A stretch of DNA of 64,000 nt, taken from the NCBI GenBank assembly GCA_002170395.1, contig NHEJ01000002.1, forward strand, positions 29,395-93,394, given 5' to 3'. This DNA comes from Betaproteobacteria bacterium TMED82. GTDB lineage: Bacteria > Pseudomonadota > Gammaproteobacteria > Burkholderiales > Burkholderiaceae_A. Below are positions 7,519 to 18,767 of the stretch, piece by piece. Every line of letters begins with the position of its first letter. Within the stretch, counting starts at the first letter, position 1. Under the pieces are notes generated by a model that did not search any database, was not told the origin of the DNA, and saw nothing but the letters and a program-made list of their open reading frames with translations. The position numbers were made by a program, and so were the translations under genes.

Positions 7519-8483
7519 TTACTTAAAAAGGTAAAATTCCCTACCCTTGAGGAATTTTTTACTAGGCCATCTATTACGGCAGCACCAGCACACCCAATTA
7601 ATTTGATGTCAGAAATATTAGAAGAATTAATACCACCAATTCCTATAACGGGACATTCAATAAGTCTTGTCCAATAAGACAAGTTTTTAACACCTTGAGG
7701 CCTCCAGGGCATTTCTTTTGCGCGCGTGGGAAAAATAGGACCACATGCGACATAACTAGGACGAAAACTCAATGCGAAACACATCTCCCAAAAACTGTGT
7801 GTTGACAAACCGAGGGCCAAACCTGAGTCTAAAATTGAAATTATATTTGCAGATAAAAGATCCTCTTGACCAAGATGTAGGCCATAAGCTTCATACTTTA
7901 AAGCCAATTTCCAATAATCGTTTATAAAGAGCTTGGTTGATGGAAAATCTCTGGAGATTAAAACTGCTTCCCTAACGATACTTTCTGCCTCAACCTCATC
8001 TAGGCCTTTAGCCCTGAGCTGTACAGCTTTAGCGCCATGTCTCATGACACTGACCAAATCGATCAAATTAGCAACTATCGGGTAAACGCCAAATGTGCGT
8101 TCATTTGGAGACAAACGTTGGGAATAAACGGAATCAAAAATTAATTTTTTGGTAAATTTTTTCTTCCAGCTTTTTTCAAAAATTGAAGCAGGCAAGAATC
8201 TTGGTAGTAGGCTTGCTGAGCAAATTGACTGATTTTCATCCAAATGCGCTCTGTCACCTGCTGCAATCATTACTCCAAGAACCAAAGCATCCTCCTCTAT
8301 AAAATTCTTAGAAAGTGAAAATTTAAATCCCTCAATAAATCTTTCCCAGTCAAAATCACATTCAGAAAAAATTACTCCTCTGGCAAAAGGGAAGTCTACG
8401 TAAAAACATGTTGCAATATCATTGATTTGAATTTTATCTAAAAATACCTTCCCTCGTTTGGTAACTAAAACGCTTTTGCCCAT
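7497..8483 (-). CDS. thiE: Thiamine-phosphate synthase ThiE with N-terminal extension
   Basis: ThiE joins hydroxymethylpyrimidine diphosphate with the thiazole phosphate to form thiamine phosphate. The TIM-barrel enzyme is recognisable from about residue 130: VQLRAKGL, KLFINDYW, YGLHLGQEDL, GLSTHSFWE, ACGPIFPTRAK and VIGIGGINSSN. The protein is 328 residues against about 210 in most families. The first ~125 residues are an extension that I recall also from Burkholderiales ThiE. Its stretch around DALVLGVMIAAG faintly recalls the C-terminal helices of ThiD, so it may be a relic kinase domain; that is inference. The start lies 5 bases from the thiG stop. Confidence 0.9.
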   Translation of the reverse strand: MGKSVLVTKRGKVFLDKIQINDIATCFYVDFPFARGVIFSECDFDWERFIEGFKFSLSKNFIEEDALVLGVMIAAGDRAHLDENQSICSASLLPRFLPASIFEKSWKKKFTKKLIFDSVYSQRLSPNERTFGVYPIVANLIDLVSVMRHGAKAVQLRAKGLDEVEAESIVREAVLISRDFPSTKLFINDYWKLALKYEAYGLHLGQEDLLSANIISILDSGLALGLSTHSFWEMCFALSFRPSYVACGPIFPTRAKEMPWRPQGVKNLSYWTRLIECPVIGIGGINSSNISDIKLIGCAGAAVIDGLVKNSSRVGNFTFLSKCWGDSA

Positions 8484-8488
8484 GAAAT

Positions 8489-9277
8489 TTAAAATATTGA
8501 ATTTCCAACCTGTGTTGAAGCGCTTGCAAAAGATTGTGGTTTTATCAAACCAGCCCTGTACGCTTCTCTACCACCCAAGATGGCTGACTTAAATGCATTC
8601 CCCATTCTGACGGGATCAACCGATTGAGAAACTGCAGAATTCAGCAATACGGCGTCACAGCCTAACTCCATTGCCATAGATGCATGGGAAGGTGCCCCAA
8701 TTCCAGCGTCAACTATAACAGTTAAATCGGGAAATTTTTCCCTAAATCGGGTCAAAGCTTCAGGATTGATGATTCCTTGCGCGGAACCGATTGGAGAACC
8801 CCAAGGCATTAGAATGTTACAACCTTCCAAAACTAAGCGCTCTGCAACTAAAATATCCTCAGTGCAAAACGCAAAAACCTTAAACCCTTTCTTTACTAGC
8901 TTGCCAGTAGCTTCGACCAACTCAAAAGGCTCAGGTTGTAAAGAATAATCATCACCTATAACCTCTAATTTAATCCAATCAGTTTCAAATATCTCTCTTG
9001 AAACTTCAGCAACCGTAACAGCCTCGGTAGCTGTTCTGCAGCCAGCTGTGTTTGGAAGAATCTTTAATCCTAAACCCCTAATTTTCGAAAGTAATTTATT
9101 TTCAACTCCAGGCGAACCTGATACCTGCCGTTTCACTCCCATTGTGACTATTTCTACACCCGCCATTTTTATCGTGTTCATCAATACTTCGGGCGAAGGA
9201 TAGCCAGCGGTTCCTAGAAGAAATCTGCTAGAGAAAGATTTTCCCAATAACTCAAATGAATCATCACAAACCTTCAA
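8489..9277 (-). CDS. thiG: Thiazole synthase ThiG
   Basis: ThiG makes the thiazole phosphate of thiamine from deoxyxylulose phosphate, dehydroglycine and the sulfur carried by ThiS-thiocarboxylate. Signature stretches are SRFLLGTAGYPS, ILPNTAGCRTATEAV, the Schiff-base lysine region WIKLEVIGD near residue 110, MPWGSPIGS, and VDAGIGAPSHAS. The length of 262 is normal. It lies between thiS and thiE. Use of ThiO upstream rather than ThiH indicates the aerobic route to dehydroglycine. Confidence 0.96.
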   Translation of the reverse strand: MKVCDDSFELLGKSFSSRFLLGTAGYPSPEVLMNTIKMAGVEIVTMGVKRQVSGSPGVENKLLSKIRGLGLKILPNTAGCRTATEAVTVAEVSREIFETDWIKLEVIGDDYSLQPEPFELVEATGKLVKKGFKVFAFCTEDILVAERLVLEGCNILMPWGSPIGSAQGIINPEALTRFREKFPDLTVIVDAGIGAPSHASMAMELGCDAVLLNSAVSQSVDPVRMGNAFKSAILGGREAYRAGLIKPQSFASASTQVGNSIF

Positions 9278-9306
9278 TTCATAGCCTCAAGTATTAATTA
9301 AAAACG

Positions 9307-9516
9307 TTAACCACCAGTGATGGGTGAAAAAATGGAGACTTTATCTCCTTGGCATAGACGTTTTTTATGCCGTGACTCTTTAGATATAAACTGCGTATTA
9401 ACTGCAGTAGCAACAATATCCCCATCAACTTGCATTAGATTCAAAAGTTCAACAAGGTTTGACCCGAACTCTAACTTCATTAGGTTATCGTTAACACTCA
9501 CGCTAATGGTTTTCAT
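9307..9516 (-). CDS. thiS: Sulfur carrier protein ThiS
   Basis: A 69-residue ubiquitin-fold protein that ends in Gly-Gly (SPITGG). That C-terminus is adenylated and converted to a thiocarboxylate that gives sulfur to ThiG. The N-terminal strand (ISVSVNDNLMKLEFGSNL) and the internal VATAVNTQFI match the family. It lies 29 bases before thiG. ThiF and a dedicated sulfurtransferase are not in this window. Confidence 0.93.
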   Translation of the reverse strand: MKTISVSVNDNLMKLEFGSNLVELLNLMQVDGDIVATAVNTQFISKESRHKKRLCQGDKVSIFSPITGG

Positions 9517-9560
9517 TAGTTAAGGCTTTATTAGTTGATGATGCTGATTCCACTATCTCA

Positions 9561-12586
<3,026 letters not shown>

Positions 12587-12590
12587 TTAA

Positions 12591-13475
12591 CTAGTTAGGG
12601 AGACCAAAAAAATGATCGATTGGTCCATTTTTACTTCCTCTCGTATGATTTTTCGCAGAGATTAGACTGTCATGGACATATTTTTGGGAAAGATAAACTG
12701 AATCATGGAAGCTATTACCTTTACCAAGATTCGTGGCTATAGCGCTGGAAAGGCTACAACCAGTACCGCGAGTGTTCCTCGTTTGAATCTTATTTTTTTC
12801 TAAATTTTTAATACGACCTTCGCTTAAAATAAAATCAGAAATCTTAACAATCGAGGAATGCAATTTAATTTCTGAATGTTCAAACATGTGTCCTCCCTTA
12901 ACTAAAAATGCTGGCATATTTAAAGACCAAAGAAAATCACTACATTCGGTTAATAAACCAGCTAAAAACTCTAATTTAAATTCAGCATACCCTTCGAATT
13001 CAGCCATCAATTTTTTTGCCCCTAAAACTCTCAATATAGTGACCAACTCTGGAAGATTTGGAGTAACTAAACAAGCTTTAAAAAAAAGCTGGTTCACTAA
13101 CTTAGGTAATGCATCTTCGTTGATGAGGGAATCTCCCATTGATGATTTAAATACAGGATCAATAATGATAAATTTTGTGTCACATTGATCTATAAACTTA
13201 CAAACGGAATCTAGTGTTTTCAGATTGTAAAACATGCCTATCTTCACAGCATCAATTTCAAAATCTGAGGCAATTGCACAAAGCTGTGAAAATACTATTT
13301 CCGGGGGTATACAGAACGTTGAATAAACACCACGAGTATTCTGTGAAGTAATGCAAGTAATCGCGTTAACAGCGTACCCACCAAGGGCAGAAATAGTTTT
13401 AATATCAGCTTGAATTCCAGAGCAGCAAGCACTGTCTGAACCAGCAATAGTTAATATAACGGGACTTTTACTCAC
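12591..13475 (-). CDS. thiD: Hydroxymethylpyrimidine (phosphate) kinase ThiD
   Basis: ThiD phosphorylates hydroxymethylpyrimidine twice to the diphosphate used by ThiE. Ribokinase-fold blocks are present: GIQADIKTISALGGYA, DAVKIGMF, IIDPVFKSSMGDSLI, TPNLPEL, LVKGGH, and the C-terminal anion hole TRGTGCSLSSAIA with its catalytic-type aspartate position replaced in context by C. The N-terminal substrate motif usually reads GSDSGGGAGIQAD; here it is GSDSACCSGIQAD, an unusual change from glycines to cysteines. It is the first gene behind the TPP riboswitch. Confidence 0.93.
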   Translation of the reverse strand: MSKSPVILTIAGSDSACCSGIQADIKTISALGGYAVNAITCITSQNTRGVYSTFCIPPEIVFSQLCAIASDFEIDAVKIGMFYNLKTLDSVCKFIDQCDTKFIIIDPVFKSSMGDSLINEDALPKLVNQLFFKACLVTPNLPELVTILRVLGAKKLMAEFEGYAEFKLEFLAGLLTECSDFLWSLNMPAFLVKGGHMFEHSEIKLHSSIVKISDFILSEGRIKNLEKNKIQTRNTRGTGCSLSSAIATNLGKGNSFHDSVYLSQKYVHDSLISAKNHTRGSKNGPIDHFFGLPN

Positions 13476-13493
13476 TTTAAACCCAAAAAAATT

Positions 13494-13580
13494 GTGAGCG
13501 AGATAGAGACATCCCTACGTTGGCACTAACCAAATCAGGTTCAAAGGGACTATCTCAGCCTCAAAGGCACCCCCGCTCAA
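13494..13580 (-). promoter_or_regulatory. TPP riboswitch (THI element)
   Basis: On the minus strand the sequence contains the conserved cores GGGGTGCC, GGCTGAGATA, CCTTTGAACCTGATTTGGTT and AGTGCCAACGTAGGGA, the hallmarks of the thiamine-pyrophosphate aptamer. Flanking TGAGCG and CGCTCA can close an outer stem. The element ends about 19 bases before the thiD start, so it probably blocks ribosome access when TPP is bound. It would control thiD-thiC-thiO-thiS-thiG-thiE and perhaps trmL. Confidence 0.96.
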
Positions 13581-13624
13581 TAGCTAGATGTTACTACCCA
13601 TGATAATGTAGCGCAAGGGAGTTA

Positions 13625-13996
13625 CTACTTAAACTTATAAAAAGCTTTGTTTAAAAATCCGGATACATCAAGCAATTCCTCTTCAAACCAACCCAAGTTA
13701 TTATTTAAGGCGCAAAACTCAACCATTGCATATAGTTTTTTTGAAGTGTCAATTTTTCTAGTGTCTTTGGAATAGATTTCGTTACCGCGACCTCCTGGGA
13801 ACATCGAATCATGACACGAAGAACAATTTCTCTCATGAAGAACTTTTCCATTTTGCAAATCAGCACGTTCAAAAGGCGCAGAAAACACCGCAGAAGATTT
13901 AACAAACAAAACAATTAAAAATACTAGAAAAACAGGAGCTCTAAAAATGAAGCTGTGTAAAGTAAAAAACAAGAGAACTTTGCTGAGCCGCTTCAT
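13625..13996 (-). CDS. Small monoheme c-type cytochrome
   Basis: A 123-residue exported protein with a hydrophobic N-terminal signal segment (about residues 15-40) and one heme-binding motif, CSSCH, near residue 60. The tail pattern (LGWFEEELLDVSGFLNKAFYKF) matches a conserved betaproteobacterial cytochrome family that I know only as hypothetical. It lacks the GN.GP region expected of SoxX. It directly follows soxZ, with a 1-base gap, so it may accept electrons connected with the SoxYZ carrier; that is inferred from position. Confidence 0.8.
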   Translation of the reverse strand: MKRLSKVLLFFTLHSFIFRAPVFLVFLIVLFVKSSAVFSAPFERADLQNGKVLHERNCSSCHDSMFPGGRGNEIYSKDTRKIDTSKKLYAMVEFCALNNNLGWFEEELLDVSGFLNKAFYKFK

Positions 13997-13997
13997 G

Positions 13998-14312
13998 CTA
14001 ACCTACTACCTCTCCTTCATCAATTCTGCTGTTTCCGAGATTATCTTTCCATTGTACTTTAATATTGTCTCCAACGCTTCCCCTAAATCTACATCGAAAA
14101 TAAGGGTTTTTTGACACAGTTGGACCAAGCTGTCCGATTAATATTGATTCTGAATTTAGAAAAATTTCAAAACTTTTAATGAACCATGCAGGGATTATAT
14201 CACCAGTTTTCACGTCTTTTCTACGACCAGTTTCCATCTCGTGCAGCATTAGCATTCTAAACTCGACTAATCCATCTTTGAATCTAGCGCGAATTTTAGT
14301 TGCTTTAGACAA
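13998..14312 (-). CDS. soxZ: Thiosulfate oxidation carrier subunit SoxZ
   Basis: SoxZ pairs with SoxY in the periplasmic carrier of the Sox pathway. The 104-residue immunoglobulin-like protein carries the family strands KIRARFKDGLVEFRMLMLHE, METGRRKD, IPAWFIKSFEI and the closing GDNIKVQWKDN. No signal peptide is present, as is usual, because SoxZ is exported bound to SoxY. It sits 12 bases after soxY. No soxA, soxX, soxB or soxCD occurs in the window. Confidence 0.92.
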   Translation of the reverse strand: MSKATKIRARFKDGLVEFRMLMLHEMETGRRKDVKTGDIIPAWFIKSFEIFLNSESILIGQLGPTVSKNPYFRCRFRGSVGDNIKVQWKDNLGNSRIDEGEVVG

Positions 14313-14324
14313 AATTTTCGACTT

Positions 14325-14795
14325 TCAATTACCACAACCTCCAAGAACAACCTTCACACTTCTCTTGTTTATAAAATAATTACCACCCGCCCTAACTAAG
14401 CCGTAAACATCAGAAGTCTCTGCCATTTTTATTTTGGTAGATAATTCAGGTTTCATACTAGATCCAAACTTAAAAAATCCTGCTAGTACACTTGGATTCT
14501 TATCTACCAAAATCGCAATAGCCTCCGTTTGCGGCAGCCCGCTATTGACTCCAACCCCAACATAAGCGCCGTTTTCAGCCGTGTCAGGTGCATCTAAACT
14601 TATGCGATTGGTGGACTCAGGTGCATTTACCCCCATGACCCTGAAGGTTTCCTTAAGACTTTTTGTGCTGAACCACGCCTCTTGCCATTCCTCTGCCTTG
14701 GCAAAAGCAGTTGGGGATAAACCGAAAAAACCCCCTTGCACCAATAGGCTGAAACTACCTCCTAATTTTAAAAAACTTCTCTTTTTGGGATCCAT
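14325..14795 (-). CDS. soxY: Thiosulfate oxidation carrier subunit SoxY, variant tail
   Basis: SoxY holds sulfur intermediates on a cysteine at its flexible C-terminus. The chosen ATG (14795) has GGAG six bases upstream and yields a Tat-like signal, KKRSFLKLGG, with Lys-Arg instead of Arg-Arg. The mature domain includes APDTAENGAYVGVGV and ends VKVVLGGCGN. The canonical end is GGCGG, so the last glycine is replaced by asparagine while the carrier cysteine is kept. The gene leads a soxY-soxZ-cytochrome set placed directly after cbbA on the same strand. Confidence 0.9.
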   Translation of the reverse strand: MDPKKRSFLKLGGSFSLLVQGGFFGLSPTAFAKAEEWQEAWFSTKSLKETFRVMGVNAPESTNRISLDAPDTAENGAYVGVGVNSGLPQTEAIAILVDKNPSVLAGFFKFGSSMKPELSTKIKMAETSDVYGLVRAGGNYFINKRSVKVVLGGCGN

Positions 14796-14873
14796 CAGGT
14801 ACTCCATTAAAAAAAGGATGGACACTTCCTAATATCGTAAGTTCATACCAACTAACAAACCAACAAAACAGAC

Positions 14874-15923
14874 TCACGCTGGATTTTTTAAATAATGATC
14901 ACTCATTTGTTCCAACGAGAGCACCTTTATCTTCTCCGCATTACCAGCTGTTCCAAATGCTTCTAAACGTTCCCTACAAACATTTGTAGCAGCACTCCTC
15001 GCTTTTTTTAAGTATCCCCTAGGGTCAAAATTAGAGGGGTCTTCATTCAAGCTTTGCCGAACTGCCGCTGTCATAGCTAACCTTACATCTGTATCAATAT
15101 TAACTTTTCTAACACCATTATGAATACCTTCAATAATTTCACTTACCGGAACACCATATGTTTCTTTCATTTCACCTCCAAATTCGCGAATTAGTTCCAA
15201 AAATTCCTGCGGAACACTAGAAGAACCATGCATAACCAAATGAGTATTGGGCAGCCTTGAATGTATTTCTTTTATTCGGTTTATAGCCAATATATCGCCA
15301 GTGGGTGGCCTGGTAAATTTGTAAGCTCCATGACTGGTTCCAATAGCTATTGCCAAAGCATCTACACCAGTCTTTCCCACGAATTCTACTGCCTCACTCG
15401 GGTCAGTTAGTAATTGAGCATGCTCCAATTTGCCCGATGCCCCTACACCGTCCTCTTCGGCAGATAATCCACTTTCCAATGACCCTAGACAACCAAGCTC
15501 CCCCTCAACAGAAACTCCTACAGCATGAGCCATTTCAACAACCTTTCGCGTAACCGAAACATTATAATCAAAGGGAGCAGGAGTTTTCCCATCATCTTTC
15601 AAGGACCCATCCATCATTACGCTACTGAATCCGCTGCGAATGGATTTCTGACAAACATTTGGTGAAACCCCATGATCCTGGTGCATACAAATTGGTATCT
15701 GCGGATACTGCTCAACTGCGGCCTCTATCAATTTTCTGAGAAACGGCTCCCCAGCGTACTTTCTCGCACCTGCACTAGCTTGTAGAATTACAGGACTGGA
15801 ACACGCTTGTGCAGCGCTCATTATAGCTTGAACTTGTTCTAGGTTATTAACATTAAAGGCTGGCACACCATAGTCGTGATCAGCGGCGTGGTCCAATAAC
15901 TGTCTCAAAGAAATAAGGGCCAT
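14874..15923 (-). CDS. cbbA: Fructose-bisphosphate aldolase, class II (Calvin type)
   Basis: The enzyme reversibly joins dihydroxyacetone phosphate with glyceraldehyde 3-phosphate, and with erythrose 4-phosphate in the Calvin cycle. Zinc-ligand and catalytic regions are visible: [18 protein letters not shown]-like [44 protein letters not shown] and [12 protein letters not shown]. The length of 349 is normal for the Calvin-type subfamily (CbbA/Fba). It follows cbbP by 42 bases and cbbF, which supports a Calvin-cycle role, though it may also serve glycolysis and gluconeogenesis. Confidence 0.95.
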   Translation of the reverse strand: MALISLRQLLDHAADHDYGVPAFNVNNLEQVQAIMSAAQACSSPVILQASAGARKYAGEPFLRKLIEAAVEQYPQIPICMHQDHGVSPNVCQKSIRSGFSSVMMDGSLKDDGKTPAPFDYNVSVTRKVVEMAHAVGVSVEGELGCLGSLESGLSAEEDGVGASGKLEHAQLLTDPSEAVEFVGKTGVDALAIAIGTSHGAYKFTRPPTGDILAINRIKEIHSRLPNTHLVMHGSSSVPQEFLELIREFGGEMKETYGVPVSEIIEGIHNGVRKVNIDTDVRLAMTAAVRQSLNEDPSNFDPRGYLKKARSAATNVCRERLEAFGTAGNAEKIKVLSLEQMSDHYLKNPA

Positions 15924-15965
15924 AAGTAATTAAACTTTCTATCAGTTCCGTCATTAAATGATACT

Positions 15966-16841
15966 TCAAATTTGCCGCTTTTGATCAATCAATCTTAAAA
16001 TCAAGGGCGTAAAAATAAACTGCATCGCTAAACTAGTTTTGCCACCAGGGATAACAAATGAGTTGGGGCGAGTCATCACTGCTCCATCGAGCATCGACAA
16101 TAAATATTCGAAGTTTATTCCTTTTGGCTCCGCAAAACGAATTATTGCAAGCGATTCTTCTGGAAGGGGTATGTCCCTAGCAATAAAGGGATTAGACGTA
16201 TCCACAAGGGGAACCCTTTGAAAATTAATGTGAGTGCGAGAAAACTGTGGGGTAATATGATTAACATAATCAGGCATCCTCCTGAGAATAGTTTCTACTA
16301 TAGCATCCTGAGAGTAACCTCTTGCTTGTCTGTCTCTATGCAGCTTTTGAATCCATTCTAAATTAATTATTGGCACTACCCCTACGAGCAAATCAACATG
16401 CTTCGCAATATCCAAATCTCCGTGAGAATAGCCACCATGAAGTCCCTCATAGAAAAGTAAGTCTGTACCCTCACTTATCTCCTCCCAATTAGTAAATGTT
16501 CCAGCTGGTTGTTTATAAAATGACGCTTCGGTTTCACTGTGTAAATATCTGCGAAATTTACCAGTACCAGAACTTCCATAAGTCTCAAATAATTCTTCTA
16601 AATTTTCCAATAAATTAGCTGACGGCCCGAAATGACTGAAATGTTGATTGCCCCTTTTTTCGGCTGCACGCATAGCCTTCTTCATTTCCTCGCGGTCGTA
16701 TCGATGAAAGGAGTCACCTTGTACTATTTGAACTCTCAGGCCCTCCCGGCGAAAAATATGTCTGAAACTATTTAAAACAGTGGAGGTGCCCGCCCCTGAG
16801 GAACCAGTTATAGCGATTATCGGGTGCTTCTTTGACACCAT
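15966..16841 (-). CDS. cbbP: Phosphoribulokinase, proteobacterial type
   Basis: Phosphoribulokinase makes ribulose 1,5-bisphosphate and is diagnostic for the Calvin cycle. The Walker A variant GSSGAGTSTV lies near the N-terminus. It is followed by QGDSFHRYDR, the FSHFGPSANL segment, FYEGLHGG (Walker B side) and GYSQDAIVETILRRMPDYV. The length of 291 matches the class I bacterial octameric form. Its start overlaps the cbbF stop in a TGATG arrangement. No RuBisCO gene is visible, so it must lie elsewhere if the cycle is complete. Confidence 0.95.
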   Translation of the reverse strand: MVSKKHPIIAITGSSGAGTSTVLNSFRHIFRREGLRVQIVQGDSFHRYDREEMKKAMRAAEKRGNQHFSHFGPSANLLENLEELFETYGSSGTGKFRRYLHSETEASFYKQPAGTFTNWEEISEGTDLLFYEGLHGGYSHGDLDIAKHVDLLVGVVPIINLEWIQKLHRDRQARGYSQDAIVETILRRMPDYVNHITPQFSRTHINFQRVPLVDTSNPFIARDIPLPEESLAIIRFAEPKGINFEYLLSMLDGAVMTRPNSFVIPGGKTSLAMQFIFTPLILRLIDQKRQI

Positions 16842-17896
16842 CAGTCCTCACTAAAAAATGATGCGCTATCAAACAAAGGTGAATTGTACTTGAGCCCGTC
16901 TCCGGCATCATAATTTTTATGATGCCAAACAATCCTTTCTACCTCAATTTTTGAACCAATAATCAAAGGGATTCTTTGGTGGAAATTGCGGGGCACGATA
17001 TCTAATATCCTCATCCTACCCGTGGAAGACATTCCTCCTGCATGCTCAACTAAATATGACATGGGGTTCGCTTCATACAACAATCGTAACCTCCCTTCCT
17101 TTAGCGGAACTTTATTATCTTTGGGATACATAAAAATCCCACCCCTGACGAGAATTCGGTGAATGTCCGCGACCATACTCCCAGTCCATCGCATATTGAA
17201 ATTCTTTTTTCTATCTCCCCCAACACCTCTATTACATTCAGCAACATACTGGACTATCGGGGGTTCCCAAAATCTTCCATTACTGGTGTTGATAGCATAC
17301 TCCCCTGTCTCTGGGGGAACTAGCATCCTCTCATGACTTAAACAAAAATTTAAACTTTCGTAATCGAGCGTAAATCCATGCACGCCATCACCAGAACTAA
17401 AAATTAACATAGTCGAAGGCCCATAAACACTATAGCCTGCCAATACCTGCTCTTTACCGGGTTTTAGTAATTCTTTAAGTGTCGGTTTTTTTGAAAACTT
17501 TACAATTGAGAAAATTGATCCAACAGCACCGTTGACGTCTATGTTTGAGGAACCATCCAACGGGTCAAAATAAACCACATAACCTGAGTCGTCACTTTTT
17601 GAATTAAAAATTGGATCCTCATTTTCCTCAGATATTAAAGCAAGTATTTTTTTTTCTCTAAGCAAATGTTTGATGAAAATTTTATTAGCTACTACATCCA
17701 ACTTTTTTTGAACTTCGCCCTGAACATTTTCCGTATCAGCATTTCCCAAAATTCCAGCCAACTCTCCGGCACGCATAAGAATGGCTACTTCCTTGATGGC
17801 GTCAACCAAAACTAGCAAAATATCATTCGTACCACGCTGAGCGTCATAATTACCCGAATTGTTTTTTAAAAATGAGGTTAATACGAGTGAATCCAA
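16841..17896 (-). CDS. cbbF: Fructose-1,6-bisphosphatase, class I
   Basis: The enzyme removes the 1-phosphate from fructose 1,6-bisphosphate. Metal-site motifs are ISEENED near residue 95 and YFDPLDGSSNIDVN near residue 125. A GGIFMYPKDN stretch and YEANPMSYLVEHAGG complete the fold. The start is TTG at 17896; a strong GAGGA lies six bases in front of it, which decides the start. It is the first gene of a cbbF-cbbP-cbbA unit. The 123 bases upstream, shared with a divergent gene, would be the place for a CbbR site, but I see no convincing one. Confidence 0.95.
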   Translation of the reverse strand: MDSLVLTSFLKNNSGNYDAQRGTNDILLVLVDAIKEVAILMRAGELAGILGNADTENVQGEVQKKLDVVANKIFIKHLLREKKILALISEENEDPIFNSKSDDSGYVVYFDPLDGSSNIDVNGAVGSIFSIVKFSKKPTLKELLKPGKEQVLAGYSVYGPSTMLIFSSGDGVHGFTLDYESLNFCLSHERMLVPPETGEYAINTSNGRFWEPPIVQYVAECNRGVGGDRKKNFNMRWTGSMVADIHRILVRGGIFMYPKDNKVPLKEGRLRLLYEANPMSYLVEHAGGMSSTGRMRILDIVPRNFHQRIPLIIGSKIEVERIVWHHKNYDAGDGLKYNSPLFDSASFFSED

Positions 17897-18019
17897 AGTA
17901 TCCTCTACGGCAGTTAGTCGCTTAGCCCTTAATGTTTACATCAAGACCTAGAAATTAAAATGAATAAAACATGTAATAATTAATAGTATAAACTATCAGA
18001 AACTAAGAGGCTTTTCGGT

Positions 18020-18382
18020 ATGGAGGTAAATCCTCATTGGATCAGTGAGAAAATCGCAATTTATGGTCAGATTCAAGAAGGCCATTTGAAAGAGCTTAAA
18101 GAATTAGGCTTCAAAAGTATAATCTGCAACAGGCCAGATTTAGAAGGTGGTCACTCTCAACCCTCTAGCGCCCTCCTAAAACAAAAAGCTGAGCAATTGT
18201 CATTAGACTTTCATTATTTACCCGTCGAGAGTGCTTACCAGAGCCCAGACGAGGCACAAAAAATGGCACATTTATTGAAAACTGTTGGTTTTCCAACTCT
18301 CGTGTTTTGCAGATCTGGTGGAAGATCAATTTCCTTGCTAGCATTAGCTAATCAGCTAGGTTTTCTTGAACTTGAACTTTGA
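18020..18382 (+). CDS. TIGR01244/DUF442-family phosphatase-like protein
   Basis: This 120-residue protein resembles the family that fuses to beta-lactamase-like hydrolases (Blh) in sulfide metabolism and also occurs alone. The opening (ISEKIAIYGQIQEGHLKELKELGFKSIICNRP) matches the family. The active-site loop reads FCRSGGRS, a cysteine-arginine phosphatase or rhodanese-like P-loop. Whether it acts on phosphate or sulfur is unsettled. The gene is divergent from cbbF and begins a plus-strand unit with the next two genes, 13 bases apart. Confidence 0.8.
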   Translation: MEVNPHWISEKIAIYGQIQEGHLKELKELGFKSIICNRPDLEGGHSQPSSALLKQKAEQLSLDFHYLPVESAYQSPDEAQKMAHLLKTVGFPTLVFCRSGGRSISLLALANQLGFLELEL

Positions 18383-18395
18383 AGTTTAGGCACAT

Positions 18396-18767
18396 ATGAT
18401 AAAAAGTTACGCAACATCAATTAGTAAAAGAAGATATTTGTTTTTTTCGTTGCTTTTGTCGCTTACTTCTTCTCCGTTAATATCAAAAATACTATCATTG
18501 AAGAAGCTCAGCGCCCAAGTCGATACATCTAATAGCAATTCTATCGTCGCGAGGAAAGGAGACGTATATTTATTCGTAGGAAAACCGTTAGAAACCATAC
18601 AACTTCGACTCCTACCCGACGTCAAATTTACAAAAGCAAAAAAAAACAAAGAGTTTATTTTTAAAATCCCCCCGATAGTAACAAGACCTGCTGTTTTTAA
18701 ATTTGAAACAATGAATTCTGATGAAGAGTTTTGCGTAATTTGTTATCCACGAGGCCGCATTGGTTAA
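18396..18767 (+). CDS. Small exported protein of unknown function
   Basis: A 123-residue protein that I do not recognise. It has a basic N-terminus, a hydrophobic segment (about residues 14-30) consistent with a signal peptide, and a mature part rich in beta-strand residues that contains FCVICYPRGRIG near its end. Its stop overlaps the next start in a TAATG arrangement, so translation of the downstream dehydrogenase is probably coupled to it. The upstream gene ends 13 bases before it. Confidence 0.65.
   Translation: MIKSYATSISKRRYLFFSLLLSLTSSPLISKILSLKKLSAQVDTSNSNSIVARKGDVYLFVGKPLETIQLRLLPDVKFTKAKKNKEFIFKIPPIVTRPAVFKFETMNSDEEFCVICYPRGRIG

Noticed and set aside
13705-13914. Second minus-strand ORF inside the cytochrome gene
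   Set aside because: It is a frame shadow; the heme motif is in the other frame.
13625-13996. SoxX assignment for the cytochrome after soxZ
   Set aside because: The heme motif is present but the GN.GP and methionine-ligand regions of SoxX are not, while the C-terminus matches another betaproteobacterial family.
17897-18019. CbbR-type operator between cbbF and the divergent gene
   Set aside because: Short T-N11-A matches are expected by chance in AT-rich DNA and no convincing paired site was seen.
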